Part shown: in pieces, positions 23,510-37,989 of the stretch
How the letters are laid out: every line of letters starts with the position of its first letter
How positions within the stretch are numbered: position 1 is the first letter of the stretch
Assembly: GCF_021130785.1 (NCBI RefSeq)
Contig: NC_060210.1
Coordinates: 185,221,001 to 185,285,000, forward strand
Direction: 5' to 3'
Length of the DNA stretch: 64,000 nt
Source of the DNA: Homalodisca vitripennis
Lineage: Eukaryota; Arthropoda; Insecta; Hemiptera; Cicadellidae
Made by a program: the position numbers and the translations under genes
The notes under the pieces: model-generated
The model's input: only the letters and a program-made list of their open reading frames with translations
What the model was told of the DNA's origin: nothing
Database searches by the model: none

Positions 23510-25390
23510 TGATCAATAGGTACTTCACGTTTATAAAGAGGAAATAAGTAAACGCTAACGATGTTGTTCACGTTAATTTTCGTTTGTAATTTTCTATTCC
23601 CACTGTTAAGTTTACCGTACATGAATATTTTAAACTACGTTGAAAGCATTACAATAATGAATTTGAGTTTTAACTAACAAGGTCGAAGTACGCCACACCA
23701 CTGCGTACATCATTACAAATATATAGCTCATTTCATTCTCTACATGTCCCGCGGCTAGACAGACAATCACACATAAAAGAGGTTGACGTGAAAATGAGGC
23801 ATCATAAACTCATTCTTGTGGAAATTAATTTTTATGCTAAATTTAAAGCCTCCATATGAAAATCGTTCTCAAAGTGTCTTGCCACATGATACATTCATTC
23901 AGATATTAGATCAAGAAATAGGTTTTCATATCAGTGTTTCAATCATTTAAATTTACACCAAGTTACATTAAAATGACATATGTGTTGGGATAGATATGCT
24001 ATATGTTAATATGTCCCATGTTAGTATCTCTTATGGGTATGTTGAGTTTCTTAACAAATATATTTACTATGGTATTTTCTGGTTGCCATTATGGTTACCC
24101 ATAAGACCAATGTAGAAATATTTGCTAACGCTCACCCAAATCCCATGGAGTGATATGTATCATCTTTGAACTCTATGTTACTTATATATAAACGAAGCTC
24201 TATTCACAATTGAAGTCTATGAATCAGTTCATTTTCGAAATATTGTGCGGACTGACAGATAGAACAAAAATTTCCAATCTCATAAGTGATAGGCTTTGCT
24301 AAATCTCAGCAAATAACTAAAGACTCGTAGCAGCATTGCTGTTTTTATTGTCATAAAATTAACTTAAATGTAAACACAACTGTTACTGTATAATTCTAGT
24401 TAATTAACATTAATACATGCATTAGGTTAGAATTACAATAGTACTTCATGGTAAACTATGTTTTTTTGTGTAAATATTGCTATTAACAATGTTTTTTGTG
24501 CCATCATTGTTAATTTTACCTTGTCCTTTCTATTCGCACATTTGTGTTCTTGCTCTAGTGAAAGTCACGTTGTTCTTAGCTGAACACTGGACTTCAAAAT
24601 AATCATATAAAATCAGCCCATGTCCGGTATTCCAGCGGTGATTGCGTCAAAATGTGCTGTTATAAACAGCTACGAGATCGATTTTTGTGAAATCTGCAAT
24701 AAAATAATTTTAAACTTATAGAAAACACATACAAATGAAATTCGATTTTTAGTCCAAAACTAATTTTATGGCTCCTCTCATCATGTCAGAAATAGGTTCC
24801 TTATATAACAGGGATTCTTAGATAACTGGTAACAACAGTAACATATTATAGCTCGTAACAGTGTTACTTATAACGCCCATCTCATGTTACTTGAAAGGTG
24901 ACGTACACGCACGTGGCCATTAGGTTAATATGAACCTAAATTTCTCACCCACACTGAACATGCAACAAGACAAGAGTTGTAATGTAGCAAAATGATATAG
25001 AAGAAGGGTATGGTGGTATATGTTTTATTATATACACAACACAATTTCATATTTGAAAATATTCAACTTTTAATATTAGAATCACTAAAAACAGCAGTAA
25101 TTAACATAACTAATAGGAAAGTGCTCAAGTATTACGTTAGATAATTTAAATATATTTAATAATGTTCTCATTGAGATTTTATGTAACTTGGTTTAAACTG
25201 TTAGCTTATTGTTTAAAGTTATTGTATTTAGTTAGTAGCATTGTTTTTAGCAATAAAAGTTTCCAACGTACGAATTAAATAATGGAGTTGGTGTGCTGAG
25301 AGCTTTGCTCCGATACTCATTTGTGGTGTTGGAAATGATGGGTCTTATTGCGTTGAAGTACAACTTGTATCAATGGTAATCAGGTTAGTT
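23510..25390. other. 5' flank and gene-free spacer of copy B
   Basis: Homologous to 3600-5390. Part (about 23,950-24,330) reappears inverted near 49,000-49,430 upstream of the third type-1 locus. No supported gene. Confidence 0.6.
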
Positions 25391-28300
25391 TATTTGCGAT
25401 TTTGATGTGACGGACAAATACCCACAGGAAGAAAAAAGGTATGTAAAACATAACAATAAAAAGTCGGTCCAGGTTAGTAGGACATTTCATTGGTGAATAA
25501 TATTGTGAATTAATGGTTTACAGTGGAAATAAAGTACAATTTTTTAAATTTGTTGAAAATAGACATTTTTTCATGAAACAGACGGCCAGTAAATATAGAA
25601 ACCATTACAAAGTTACCATCTTATCTTATCTACATCCTAGTACATATGAGATCATAATAGATTGTAATAATTGGATTATATTTGTTCCAGTAAAATGTTT
25701 AAATCGCTTGTATTTTATAAATATATACTTCCTTATTAACAAATAAAGAAGTAATTAGATTATTATCTGCTGTAAAGTGACCTTTATGATAAATTAATTC
25801 CTCGCGAATAACTGAAGGCACCACTAGATGTTTTCTTGGGTGTATATTTAACTAGCAGTTACCCGCGGCTTTGAACGCAATTTCCAACTGAAAACAAGAA
25901 CGCAATGGGTTTAGAACGTTCAATTTAAATGACGTTCTAAACCCTCCTGAGATAATTTGTAGTCATTGAAGGATATTGCAATATAACGATCCATTTTAGA
26001 TTTAAGTTCAGGAGCTCTGAAGTCAGAGAGTGACACTTTACTTCATTTAGGTATCTTCATTTGAAATGACATTCTAAACTCTCCTGAGATAAGTTTTAGT
26101 AGCTGAAAGACATTCCAATCTAATAATCCATTTTGGATTTAAGTTTAGCGAGCAGTGTTTTTGGAACCCAGAAGCCAGAGAGTGAAATATTTCTTATAAG
26201 TACGTGTGAAATAACTTATAACAATATTCCATGATATTTTAATGAATAGCTGCAACGGTTTCGGTTATTGAACTATTTCAGGCAAGTGTAAAAGAATTCC
26301 TATATCGATGTCCTTAGCTTTTTAGTTAACGCACTTATCAGGTAATAATTAATTTTGAAACACAAGTTGACAAGTTTAGGTATTTATTACTTAACTGTTC
26401 ATTGTTAAATGCCTCATTCTTGGGTTTGCACGTATAATAGCTCCAACGACTCAATTTCTGACATCGTTGTTGTTTGTTTTCTTCGCCCGCACAGGAAAAA
26501 ATATCTATAGCCTACTTAGGTCTGAGATGCCTACTTAGGTAAAAATAGTGCATACTTATTACTATCCTCTCTTAGGTAGTATGTCAGTAGAGTCGCCTTG
26601 TTTCCTTGATCAAGAAATAATACACAAGCGCAGGTCTGAGAAGCATATTTCAGTAAAATATTAGGTGGGTTTTATAACAGTAATTAAATCTGTAGGAAAA
26701 GTTACTTTATATTTCATATCTGCATTACACTTAGTGAAGGGGTCGTGATTCGCGTATCTGTTACTTTTTTATGTGATTTTTTACACAGTTTTTGCTGAAT
26801 CTTACTGAGCGGAAAAAGGAGGTAAGAAATCGCGAGGCATAGGAGAAGGAATAGTTACATTCGCTGTCAGTAGGTGTCAGCAGCTACTGGACCGAGTAAC
26901 ATTCAGGAATTTTACAGCTTAAGTATACATCCTATTTACGCTTAAGTTTGATCAAACTAATAGAAAAGGTTGTTTATCATATAAATAATTTATTTTTTAT
27001 AATTAATATACGAAACTATGTATTCCTTTAGTTATAATATGTAATTAGATTGATTTAAAAGGAATTTTATCATAATTCATTTAATAGGTGTCATTATATA
27101 AGTAATTTAAATTTAATGTTAAACAAAAAGGATATCTTTTGGTTATATCATATAATAAAACAGAAAAAAACTATCTTATCATATTTAATTTGATATTTAT
27201 CATGATATAATTTTTATGTAATCACGACTGCGATTTCATCGCTGTTAATCCCTAAACTAAAGTAGCAGGTAAGAAAGAAATCGCGAAAGCTGATAGGCTA
27301 GCAGTGATTGCGACCACGACTGCGACCTTTTCGCTATTACTAACTTAACGACTGAATCTAATACAATTTCTATAATAAGGTACGAAATTACAGAACTTGA
27401 TGTACGAGTATTTTATCTGTTCTCTTAGTCAATAGGACATTTTAATAAAAGAAGATGTATTCATTTATATTAACAGTTGTGGTTAATTCAACTCTATAAC
27501 TGATCTTGATTGTAAAATTAATGCGTGTAAATGAAATGATTTATACGGTTTTATGCACATTAAATGTGTTTATAGGCTTTCTAAGAATGAACTTCTTCGT
27601 TAATAATATACTTTGAAAATAGCATCATAGCTATGTAACGTATTGCTCAGAATAGTTTTTAATAGTGTGAATTATGATTTATAAAATAAAATCGTATTTG
27701 TAAAGTTATTCAAATTAAAATAAAAAGTTTAATACACAGAATAGTAATCATACACAGATAGGCCTATACACACATATATGTTGTCTACCATGCACTTTTC
27801 ACATTGTATATACATATATTAATAATGTATCAGTAGCACTTGTACCTGCTACTGAAAGGTAGCTGTTAAGATTATGCATGTCCTGAATATGAATGATTAT
27901 GTATGTCCAAGAGGAGCTGCAACTCAGCATGCAAAACATAACTGAGTGCAGCTTCAAAATAATACGTGAGACAAAAATATGTTTCAACAATCTTCCTCAA
28001 TCTCCGTTCATCTAGCCCAGATTATACAAGATGGAATTCAGATAATAATTATGAGTACTAATACTTAAAGAAACTACACTTAAATCTGCAGGTGGGAGGG
28101 TAATAAAAGAATGTAAAAACTTTTCCTGTGTTTGCATTTATATTGTACTATATACAATATATTCTTACAAATTTTTAAAATTCATTTTTCACACATATAA
28201 TTATATTTACCACAGTCCTTTATTTTTAATTTGAATCAAAATAATCAATCAATTCATGAAAATAAGGCAACAACAACCCTGCACCTAGCGGATTGTGTCA

Positions 28301-30500
28301 AAACTAACTTCACCTGCAACCTGGTGGCCAAGAACTGAACTATTAATACAGATCTCCTTTTATCTACAAGAGAAACTGTTACAAATTTATTAACACTGAG
28401 ATTGGATCCAAGATCACAATACATACATTTCTTATGAACTGAATTCCAGTTTACTGGCTGAACCTTTAACCAAACATCAGTCGAATTATTATTAATATTA
28501 GAATGTTTAACTATATTAGGCTTATTAATAATACATATTAATTCATTATTTTTATAGTTTCATAACTATGGACCTTTATCCTGGACATATTCTAGACTAA
28601 TTAAGAGGAACCTGATTGACCAAATTTTCCTTATTTTAATCTTAAATACATTTACGAAGTTTAAAAGTAATAGAATTCCCTATATCGACTTTTTAATCTC
28701 TGTTGAGCCCACAGCTATCCGGACAATAACATTGTAAGTTTTGGTACAATTACAATTTCACCAAACTAAAAAGAGATTGATTAGCGATGAAATGGATATA
28801 TGAAATACAAACGAACTTTTACTTCAGATTTATTGACTGTTATACAACTCACCTAATGTTTTAGAAAAATACACTTCTCAGACCTGCGCTTGTGTATTAT
28901 TCCTTAATGAAGGAAACAAGGCAACCCAACAGATTTAACAGATTTAATGTCTAAGACAGGAAAGTAATAAATACACACCTTTTTACCTAAATAGGCACAT
29001 CAGAACTATGTAGGCTGTATAAATATTTTTCTTAGAAGGTAAAGAAAGCACACTACCAATACGTCAGGAATTTTATTTGTTTGAACTACAGTTACTGGTA
29101 CTTGTGGAACCCCCAGAATGAAGCTTTTAACAATGGACAGTTAAATTATAAATACCTACCCTTGTTAGCTTGTGTTTTAAAAATAATTATTACTTCATAA
29201 GTGCGTTAACTGAAAAGCTAAGGACTTCGATATAGGAATTCTTTTACACTCGCCTGAAATAGTTCAATAACTGAAACCGTTGCAGCTATTCATTAAAATA
29301 TCATGGAATATTGTTATAAGTTATTTCCCTTGTACTTATAAGCAATTTTTTACTCTCTGACTTCAGGGTTCCTAAAAACCGCTATCTAAGCTTAAATAAA
29401 AAAAACATTACATTAAAGTGGCTTTCAATGACTATAACTAATCTTAAAAAGGTTTAGAAAGTGATTTAAAATGAGGATACCCATTGCATTCTTGATTTAA
29501 GATGGAAATTGTGTGTAAAGGGACGGGTAACTGCTAGTTAAACATACACCTAAGAACACATCTAGTGGTGTCGTCCGTTATTTGCAAGCAGAACGAAGCG
29601 TTTAACTATGAACAGTTAAATAATAAGTACCTAAACTTGTCAACTTGTGTTTCAAAATTAATTATTACCTGATAATTGCGTTTACTGAAAAGCTAAGGAC
29701 ACATCGATGAAGGAATTCTTTTACACTCGCCTGAAATAGTTCAATAACTAAAACCGTTGTATCTATTCATTCAAATTTTAAGAAATATTGTTAGCCTATG
29801 AGTTATTTCACACGTACTTATAAGAAATGTTTCACTCTCTGGTTTCAGGGTTCTAAAACACTGCTGTCTAAGCTTAAATCCAAAATGGATCATTAGATTG
29901 GAAGATCTTTCAATTACTAAAACTTATCTCAGGATGGTTTAGAACCGTCATTAAAAATGTAAATACCCATTGCGTTCTTGTTTTCAGCTGGAAATTGCGT
30001 TCAAAAGCCGCGGGTAACTGCTAGTTAAACATACACATAAGAAAACATCTAGTGGTGCTTCAGTTATTCGCGAGCAATTAAGTTAGCATAATTGTCCTGT
30101 TACGGCAGATGTAATTGTGAAGGCATTCGGGCCTACGAAATTATTCTAATTAGTTCTTTATTTATTAATAAGGAAGCATATGTTTATAAAATACAAGTGA
30201 TTTAAACATGTTATTTGGAATAATATAATCCAGTTATAACAATCTATTTTGATCTCATACGCACTAGGATGTATATAAGGTAGTTTGGTAACATTGTAAT
30301 GGTTTCTGTATTTACTGACCGTCTATTTCGTGATACGGGAATGTCAATTTTCAAGAAATTTAAAAAATCGTACTTTATTTCCACTGTAAACCATGAGTTC
30401 ATAATATTATTCACCAATGAAATGTACTGACCTGGACCGACGTTTTATAATTATGTTTTACTCGTAGGTACATACTTTTTTTCTTATTGTGGGTTTCGTC
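25390..30500. repeat. Large inverted repeat with a doubled reverse arm
   Basis: The forward arm, about 25,390-26,700, is matched in reverse complement by 28,850-29,590 and again by 29,600-30,500. The second reverse arm extends further, back to the equivalent of 25,390. The two reverse arms are tandem relatives. Core motifs include ACCCGCGGCTTTGAACGCAA. The element repeated in the arms looks like a non-coding interspersed repeat inserted in both orientations. Confidence 0.7.
27230..28380 (+). repeat. Dispersed repeat M1 with extended 5' part (copy 4)
   Basis: Counterpart of 7190-8480 in copy B, but with a much shorter CA/TA tract and a loss near 27,820 around the GCAGAAGCAAGAAT landmark. Confidence 0.7.
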
Positions 30501-30509
30501 CGTGTCAAC

Positions 30510-31300
30510 TTATCTTTTCTATGATTGTCTGTCAGTCTATTAATAAGAGAGCTGTGACAGTTTGAAAATGTTTAACCAAAACCAGTGCTTTGACCACATT
30601 AGTTTGTAGGTTTTGTTATTACACACATCCTTGTCCATTTAATCTATGCTTTAATATTGAAACAAAATGTATATTTGGAAATCCAGTATTCACCCAAGAA
30701 CAACGTAGCTTTTACTAGAGTAAGAACACAAATATCTGAGTAGGAAACACAAGGAAAAATAAAATAAACAAATACGACACAAAATATACAGTGTTAATAG
30801 TAATATTTACAAATATATTTTACATTTCTCATGAATTCAAATATCCCCTCAATGTGCATAAAATTTGGAACAACTGTATACAATTATTTTTAAAGGTTCA
30901 AACTTAAGTTTTATTTATAGTTAATACAAAGAATACGACTAGTAAAGAAATTTAATTCCGACGAAGAAAACTTGCACATTTTGTTTACGATGATGATAAT
31001 TTTTATTCTTAGTAGTAACACTGTTTGGCATTTTGTTTTTGCCAGAAATTATTGCATTAAGTGTAAACTGATGAATTTTAAACAAAGCTTTCACAATAAT
31101 TGTTAGTCTTACTCCATTTACTCGATTTATTAAACGATACGTTGTTGTATTTCTACTAAGATTTGCTAAACAAATTTATTTAAGTTTAAGTATTCGTAAA
31201 TTGCTTGTATTTATTAGTTATTTATTTTATATAACACTTTTTACATTTTATAATTCCCATCATACTGAATTGGGTGCAAGGGCGCACACAGAAGTGTTCT
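30510..31300 (-). other. Orphan 5' flank of a type-2 locus
   Basis: Inverted, this matches the distal upstream region of the type-2 genes (13740-14530; 56190-56950) but stops abruptly near 30,495, where an inverted-repeat arm begins. No type-2 gene follows. This marks either a lost fourth type-2 locus or a breakpoint of a duplication. Confidence 0.6.
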
Positions 31301-31339
31301 CTGGGGGCTGTCCGAAACACAGCAAAGTCGGAGATATGG

Positions 31340-32040
31340 AAAACAAGAGTTTCTCTTGTTGGATAACAGGTGATCTATAGTAATAGTTCAGTTCTTGGCC
31401 ACCAGGTTGCAGGTAGAGTTAGTTGCGAAAAAAACCGCTAGATGCAGGGTTGTTGTTTTCTTATTTTCACGAAATGATTGATTATTTTGATTTAAATTAA
31501 AAAGAAAAAAATATGATAAATACAATTATATTTGTGTGTATTGGATGTAAGTTACTCATAAGGATATGTTGTGTGTCGTAAAAATATAAATGGAAACACA
31601 AGTAAAGTCTTGTGCTTATTTCATTACCCTCCCGCTTGCAAATTTAATCGTAGTTTCTTTAAGTATCAGTACTCGCATTTTTTACATAAATTAAATTTTA
31701 ACCTTTTGTGAACACTCCACGTTCGTTTATAATGAGAGATAATCTTCTCTCATCTATTAGTTGGAGGCTGCACACGGTCATGTCTTGCATGCTGACTTGC
31801 AGCTCGACTTGGAAACATATACTATTATTCACATATATAATACATTACATATACACTTGTCACACTCGTGATGAGCTTAACAGCTAACTACCTTCCAGTA
31901 GCAGGTGCAAGTGCAATTGAATCTTTTTAATACCTGGGATTTTATCCGCAATTTCGCGATTTGACTTGGATCTATTATAAACCATTGAAGTGTAAAATGA
32001 ATAGAGATTCTTGCTTCTGCATATATTATTTGTATATGTA
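31340..32040 (-). repeat. Dispersed repeat M1 (copy 5, inverted)
   Basis: Counterpart of 14550-15240, same orientation. Followed at 32080-32130 by a short A-rich tandem repeat (unit near AATTCATAAAAA) absent from the other copy. Confidence 0.7.
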
Positions 32041-32059
32041 AGTCGTATAAAGTTTGAAA

Positions 32060-34138
32060 AGTGATTCATAAAAAATTAATTTATAAAATAAAAATTCATA
32101 AAAAATATAAAAAATTCATAAAAAATAAACTTGTAAAATAATTGAAATAAATAGTAGTAGTAGAGAGAAAAATTGCAATTCTGTATGCAATGTTTCAAGA
32201 GGAAAACTTAGATAATTGTCGTCTGGATAGAATAAATAAGGAGTCTGTTCTTGGTATCAAATGGACATTTAAAAACCTCAAAGCAGTAAAGTCTCATCAA
32301 TGTAGCTAAAAATGTGTGGAAACAACGATCGTATAGTTTTAGCAAATCCTTGATTCTTTAGTGTGGCGATTTTACAGAATTATATTAATCGGTGAAACTT
32401 ATTCTTACAAAGACTAACTGTATAGGGTAAAAATAATTACTTTAACTCTGACAAAAAATTAATTTTTACATTTACAACATAATATCCACTTATTCCTTAT
32501 AAATATATTACCTTTCCATCAATAATCATGTTAGTGTCAGGGAGGCCCTCACGCTCTTGGTTGATAAGGTCTGAAATTTGATTACTCAAACGGAGAAAAA
32601 TACGCCAGTAAGCTTGTAAAAACTCCTAATGTACTCTAACACTACATATAAAAATAGAAACCAACATACAATTTTCAACGCAATGGGTATTGTTATTTCT
32701 GCACAATTATCAATGCGAGTCAGTCAGGATTGTAGATTTTAAAATATGGTCTAATTGAAGTAATAAAATATACGGTTACAACCCTTATATGATATGGTAA
32801 TTATAACGTTTTTTAGTACTCCTAATATTACTAGAAACAATCTGAGCCATGTGCATGTTGAGTCTTGATCCATTTTCATTTTCCACTTACTTCAGCGTCT
32901 TCAGACCTGACATTATAACAATGTTCACAACAAAACTGTGGAATCTACATAATTTATTTAACCAATTAAAGTATTTTTAAATATAGTGGTGTCTATAAGT
33001 ATAACCCAATTTAGTAGACTAGTTTGTCTCAGAGTATTGTGAGTAAACACTAAAATTCCTGTGATTTCCTAGGCACAAGACGTACACAACCCATTAAGTT
33101 CAGTGCAAGTTTATTTTAAAATCTTTTTTCTCAACCTACAATTTTATAGTGTAAATGTTTTGTTTCTACGAAAAACGTTAATTTAATAGACAGATATTGC
33201 TGCTCTGTCTAATTTATCGTATGTGTTGATTTCATTATGCATTGATATTTTAATTTTGTGTTTATTTATTATTAGCCCGTTTTCCATTATTCTTTTCAGA
33301 AGCAATAAATTCTCTAAAAGGTTTGGTTAGAAAGTTTGCCTATTTAATAAAGTTAATGTACTTCATATCTAACCAAACAAAGCATGTTTTTCGAGACTGA
33401 GTTTTGCATATAATGTCTGACTAGATGTTACCCGCGGTTTCGCACGCAATTTTTAGAACCGAAGTCCTTATAAAAAGCAATTATTGTGTAATATGATGTG
33501 AGTCCTACAAACATTTTAAAACGTAAGTAGGCATAAATCAGGTAGATATTATTAAGTTCATGGTAAATAGTATCAGAGTTTAACTTAATTATTATATCAT
33601 GTTTGGCACGTGTAGGAGCATTTCTGGTTCTTATTAATCATATACATAACGTCACAGCTGAATCTGCCTTGTAATCTCGATCAAGAAAACACAAATCTCG
33701 GATCACACAGGTCTAGGAAACTTACTTTGGTCAAAAGGCGTATATTTCCAGTCCTTGTCATATATTTCAGGTCTAAGACATTTCCAGTACCATAGTAGAG
33801 TTTGCCTTTGGTGTTCTGACGAAGAAAAAATATATATACTTACATAGGACCGAGATGCCTACTTCGGTTTAAAGGTGCCAACTTATGACCGTTTAAATTC
33901 ACTTATGTCACAGGTTAGCTTGCCAAATTGCCTTGATTAAAATACTATATACGTTCGATTATATAGTTCTCGGAAATCTATTTTGGTCCAATCGTGTTGG
34001 CATAGTTGAGTTTGCTGGGACTGAAAACCCTATTACGACCTAGGGGGAAGTCCTACCTACTTCTTATGTACTTCCGGTAAAAGGGGAAAATCCTTATTAA
34101 GGTTATGCAGCATTCCAAAATATTCGTTATTAAAGTAT
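32060..34138. other. Gene-free stretch duplicated from 15250-17187
   Basis: No gene. Carries a motif GTTACCCGCGGTTTCGC at about 33,429 within the part missing from the other copy. Confidence 0.55.
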
Positions 34139-34924
34139 TGCGTTACACTTGTTTTTTTTGGACTGTAGCTAGGGAAAGAATGAATCGTTAAGGTATGTTA
34201 AATTCATTTCTCTGTTTTTCCTAAGCCATAGTTAAAATGTAATATTATAATGTCAAGGAAGCCCACCAGTTTAAACTAACTTATGTGAAAACATTCATAA
34301 CTTTTTTCATTAAGGTTAGTTTTATAACAATATTTAATGCATTAAATGATTTTAATTCGTCACTGGCGCAAGCTGGAGTAAAATTGATATATTAATGTTT
34401 TATTTACTATCTGCATTACACTACCGATCAAGCACTGTTTACTTATTATTGATCAAATTTAAATGTAAACAGATGTTTCAGAAATTTGTCGAATTATAGC
34501 TGTCAACAGCTGTTTAGTGCAAGTTTAATTTGAATTATGAAACGACATCACATTAATTACCTAAAAACAAACAGTGTTTCTACACTATTTAATGGATGTT
34601 ACAATACATTATAATCCTTCCTCTTGAATCACTCTATCTATAAAAAAAAACCGCATCAAAATCCGTTGCGTAGTTTTAAAGATTTAAGCATACAAAAGGA
34701 CAGAGAAAGCGACTTTGTTTTATACTATGTAGTGATACCTCAGAAATGGGTGGTCTTACAGGCCTGGGACGTATTTTATTCAATAATTCAGTTAGTTTGA
34801 CATAAAATACAATACATTTAACAATTATCTTTACGCCATCAAAACATGTTTCGTTTTATTTCTGTTCTTTCCTAGAAAATCGGGCAAAATCTTTCGTTAG
34901 CCGTATATCGCTAAAAAACGATAT

Positions 34925-37070
34925 TTTGTGTGTGAATATTACTATTTTGTGTTGGAATTGATTATTTTTCTTTTTGTTCTCTATTTCCATACTTACATTT
35001 TCTTGCTCTACTAAAAGCTACGTTGTTCATAGCTGAATACTGGTTTACCCCAAATATACAGAGTGTTCCAAATTTTATTGACACTGGAGGGATCTTGGAA
35101 CCTATAAGATATATGGCAAAGATTAAATGGACAAGGTTGCGCGTAATAACGAAACGAGAAACTTAATGTGGTCAAATTGATTATGTGTTGCGTCTTTCAC
35201 TCGCTGCGCTCAAAAACAGCACAAGATCAGTCTAATATAACTATTACTGATATTTAGGAATTTAAGAGCCAAGCAGCATGTTAGTTTAAAATTAATCGTA
35301 ATTTATAATGTTATAAAAACACAAGAAAAAAAATAATCATGTAAAAATAATAAAAAAACTAATGAAATTTTAACAGAGCTCATTTTACTCTAACTAAAAA
35401 AAGTCCACTGGCCTCTACATTCACAAGACTTTGTATAATTATTTTTAAATAATGATTTTTATTTTTTATAAATATATAAATTACGATACAATTTAAAAAT
35501 AACATGCTATTTTGCTAATACAAAATTACAAAGACTTCAGTAATAGCCATTTTTAGACTGATCTTTTTAGATAATTTTTGTATTTTACAGCTGGTGCTAA
35601 CACTTTGTGCAGTGAAATATGAGTACTAATTTTACTAACTATTCAAATACTAAAATAAAAATTATCCTCACAAACCCATAAAAAACAGATTTTTATGAAT
35701 TATTTTATGAAAACCATGAGTAAACTACGGATAACTTATACGGTATTGTTTCACACAGTTGGTACTACTACTGCTGACGGTGCAGAGTTATTACATTAAT
35801 GAAAGTGTACAGCACTACCATTACACATTTCCCAGAGTGTAGTATGTACCAGTAATTGGACTGACCAGGCTGTGGCACAATGTATTATGTACGGTATAGA
35901 GTGTTTATATTTTTGAAAACGTTCAGCATTACCGTTACAGACTTCTCAGGGTATAGTACCAGTCATTGGGCAAGTAATATGGTGGAAGACTTTAAAACTC
36001 TACACTTATGCCACCCTATTATACAAAGTTAGAATATAAGACAAATAACATAAAATTTTATTGATGGAATCATTGATTATACGGAAAACTTTATATTGTA
36101 TAAAATTAAGGATGGAACCTAAATCACTACCTGTGGGTTTCTGTGTTAGCTACTAATCTGAGGCTGTTCTCTGTCTAATCACAGGTCAACCTGTGACCAC
36201 GGTTCAGTTTGGGAACAACTCTTTACAATGATTCGTCTGACGCCGCTCATCGGCCGGCCGCGTTACAGGAACTGATTTTTTTACAAACGAAAATCAATCT
36301 ATTAAATTAGCTAAAAAAATAAGTAAACCCCCAAATAGTATCATTTTGAAGTTTTCTAGGGCCCTTGTATTACCAGGAGCTACGATTCGGTTAAGCTCAT
36401 CATAAAGTATGGTGCCAACTGCGACCGGCCCGGCCCGGCCTTTTATACTCTGTCAAAATGCATACCCTCAAATGGACACCCGCCCACTGCGGACTCAGCC
36501 AATACGGCACGGGCACAGTCACCACAAGAGCCGACCGAGGCCGGGCCGGGGCCTGTCACAGTGGGCGCCGTGCTTTAATTACCAAACTAATTAGAGGAAC
36601 GGAACTGATAAATCAAACCCACAAGTATAAGCTGCATATCGTCATCTAGTAAAAATGACTGATTACAGCTTCCAAAATAACGTTGTGATATTGATTTTAA
36701 TATTAATATTGATAATATTCAAAAACATTAAAGGTACTACAAATAAATCTGGAGAGCGTTAAAAAAATTCAAATTTTTAAAATATAGTAACGTCTTAAAA
36801 AGTTTATCACACTTTTTATATTTTTATTTTAAATGCTAACAACTTTTAAATATTGAGAAAGAGAGTACAATAATAGCGCTTTCTAACGGCTTTATTTAAA
36901 ACTAATTCAGCCAATAACCTGATGGAAAAGAACTTAACTATCAATACAGTTCGCCTTGTGACTATTGGCAGAAGATATTCCTTTATACATAAATAATATT
37001 AGGATCAGGATCACAATGCTTTACAACAGCCTGACGATCATACGAAGTATGTAACCTTTATCCTTAGTTT
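34925..37070 (+). mobile_element. 2.2-kb unclassified repeated element (copy C)
   Basis: Close copy of 17985-20190, with the same two 120-bp satellite units (near 35,740-35,960) and GC-rich insert, flanked by the 190-bp repeats at 34720-34925 and 37310-37500. Confidence 0.5.
36415..36580. other. GC-rich insert (second copy)
   Basis: Matches 19535-19700. Two overlapping open frames of about 60 codons cross it, but they are by-products of GC richness and are shifted by indels relative to the other copy, so no gene is called. Confidence 0.55.
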
Positions 37071-37989
37071 CTTTAAGTATCAGTAACACTCGTAAATGTT
37101 TTGTATGCGTTGATTTCATTATGCGTTGGTAATTTAATTTTGTCTTTTTTATTATTACCCTATTTTACATTATTCTCATCGTAATTAAATTCTCTATAAG
37201 TTTTGGTTAAAAAGCTTTCCAAGTGTTTATTGTCTATTTAAGCTAGTGTACTGTAAATTTAACTAAGCAAAGCATGTTTTTGAGACCGAATTTTGCATAT
37301 CTTACGTGATATCTCAGAAATGGGTGGTCTTACAGGCCTAAAACGTATTTTATACAATTTTTCAGTTTGTTTGACATAAAATACAATACATTTAACAATG
37401 TCTGTACGCCATAAAACATCAGTTTCGTTTTATTTCCGTCCATTCTTAGAAAAATCGGGCGAAATCTTTCATTAGCCCTATCTCACTAAGAAGGCGTTTC
37501 CGGACACATGTTTAAATGAACTGTTGTGTTGAGAGGAAAACACCTGAGAGGTTTGCCGGGTTACTCGTGCGACACCCTGTATACTTATTTATGCCAAAAA
37601 GGTTATTTTAAGTGTATTTTAAAAATTAAGTTTTTTATATATCGTCCACTAAGACATTTTCACTATCAGTGTCAACACCACACAAATAAAGCCAATCATC
37701 TATTTGTGAGTCGGATATTTCTGTAGCACAATAAACACTAGCCTATAAACAACTCACCAAGGTACAATTTGCATGACACAGGATCAATGACGTGCTGACA
37801 TCTAGTAAATAGAAAAAGAACATACGAGTGGTGGTATTAAGTACATCATAAAAAGAAACTTTTCTGCCAAACTATTAAAACGTTTATGTAACTAGCAATT
37901 ATCCATCGTGTGGAACGCAGTTTCCTGTTGATTAACATGGGCGTTATAAAAGAAAAGGTTAAAAATAAAAATTAAAAAAAGTAAATATT

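Larger units (their letters stand above)
17188..30125. repeat. Segmental duplication, copy B (direct copy of 1-9745)
   Basis: Collinear with 1-9745 apart from the extra 2.6 kb at 17941-20590 and an extra reverse arm near 29160-30060. The head, 17188-20943, is also the tail of the block shared with 30510-37805, so this stretch belongs to two overlapping duplications. Confidence 0.88.
30510..37805. repeat. Segmental duplication, direct copy of 13740-20943 (copy C)
   Basis: Collinear with 13740-20943, with an extra segment of about 130 bp at 33341-33478. No gene is carried. The right edge at about 37,805 marks the breakpoint where copies B and C diverge. Confidence 0.85.

Noticed and set aside
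36409..36649. Two overlapping frames through the GC-rich patch
   Set aside because: The sister copy at 19,540 is shifted by small indels; openness follows from GC content.
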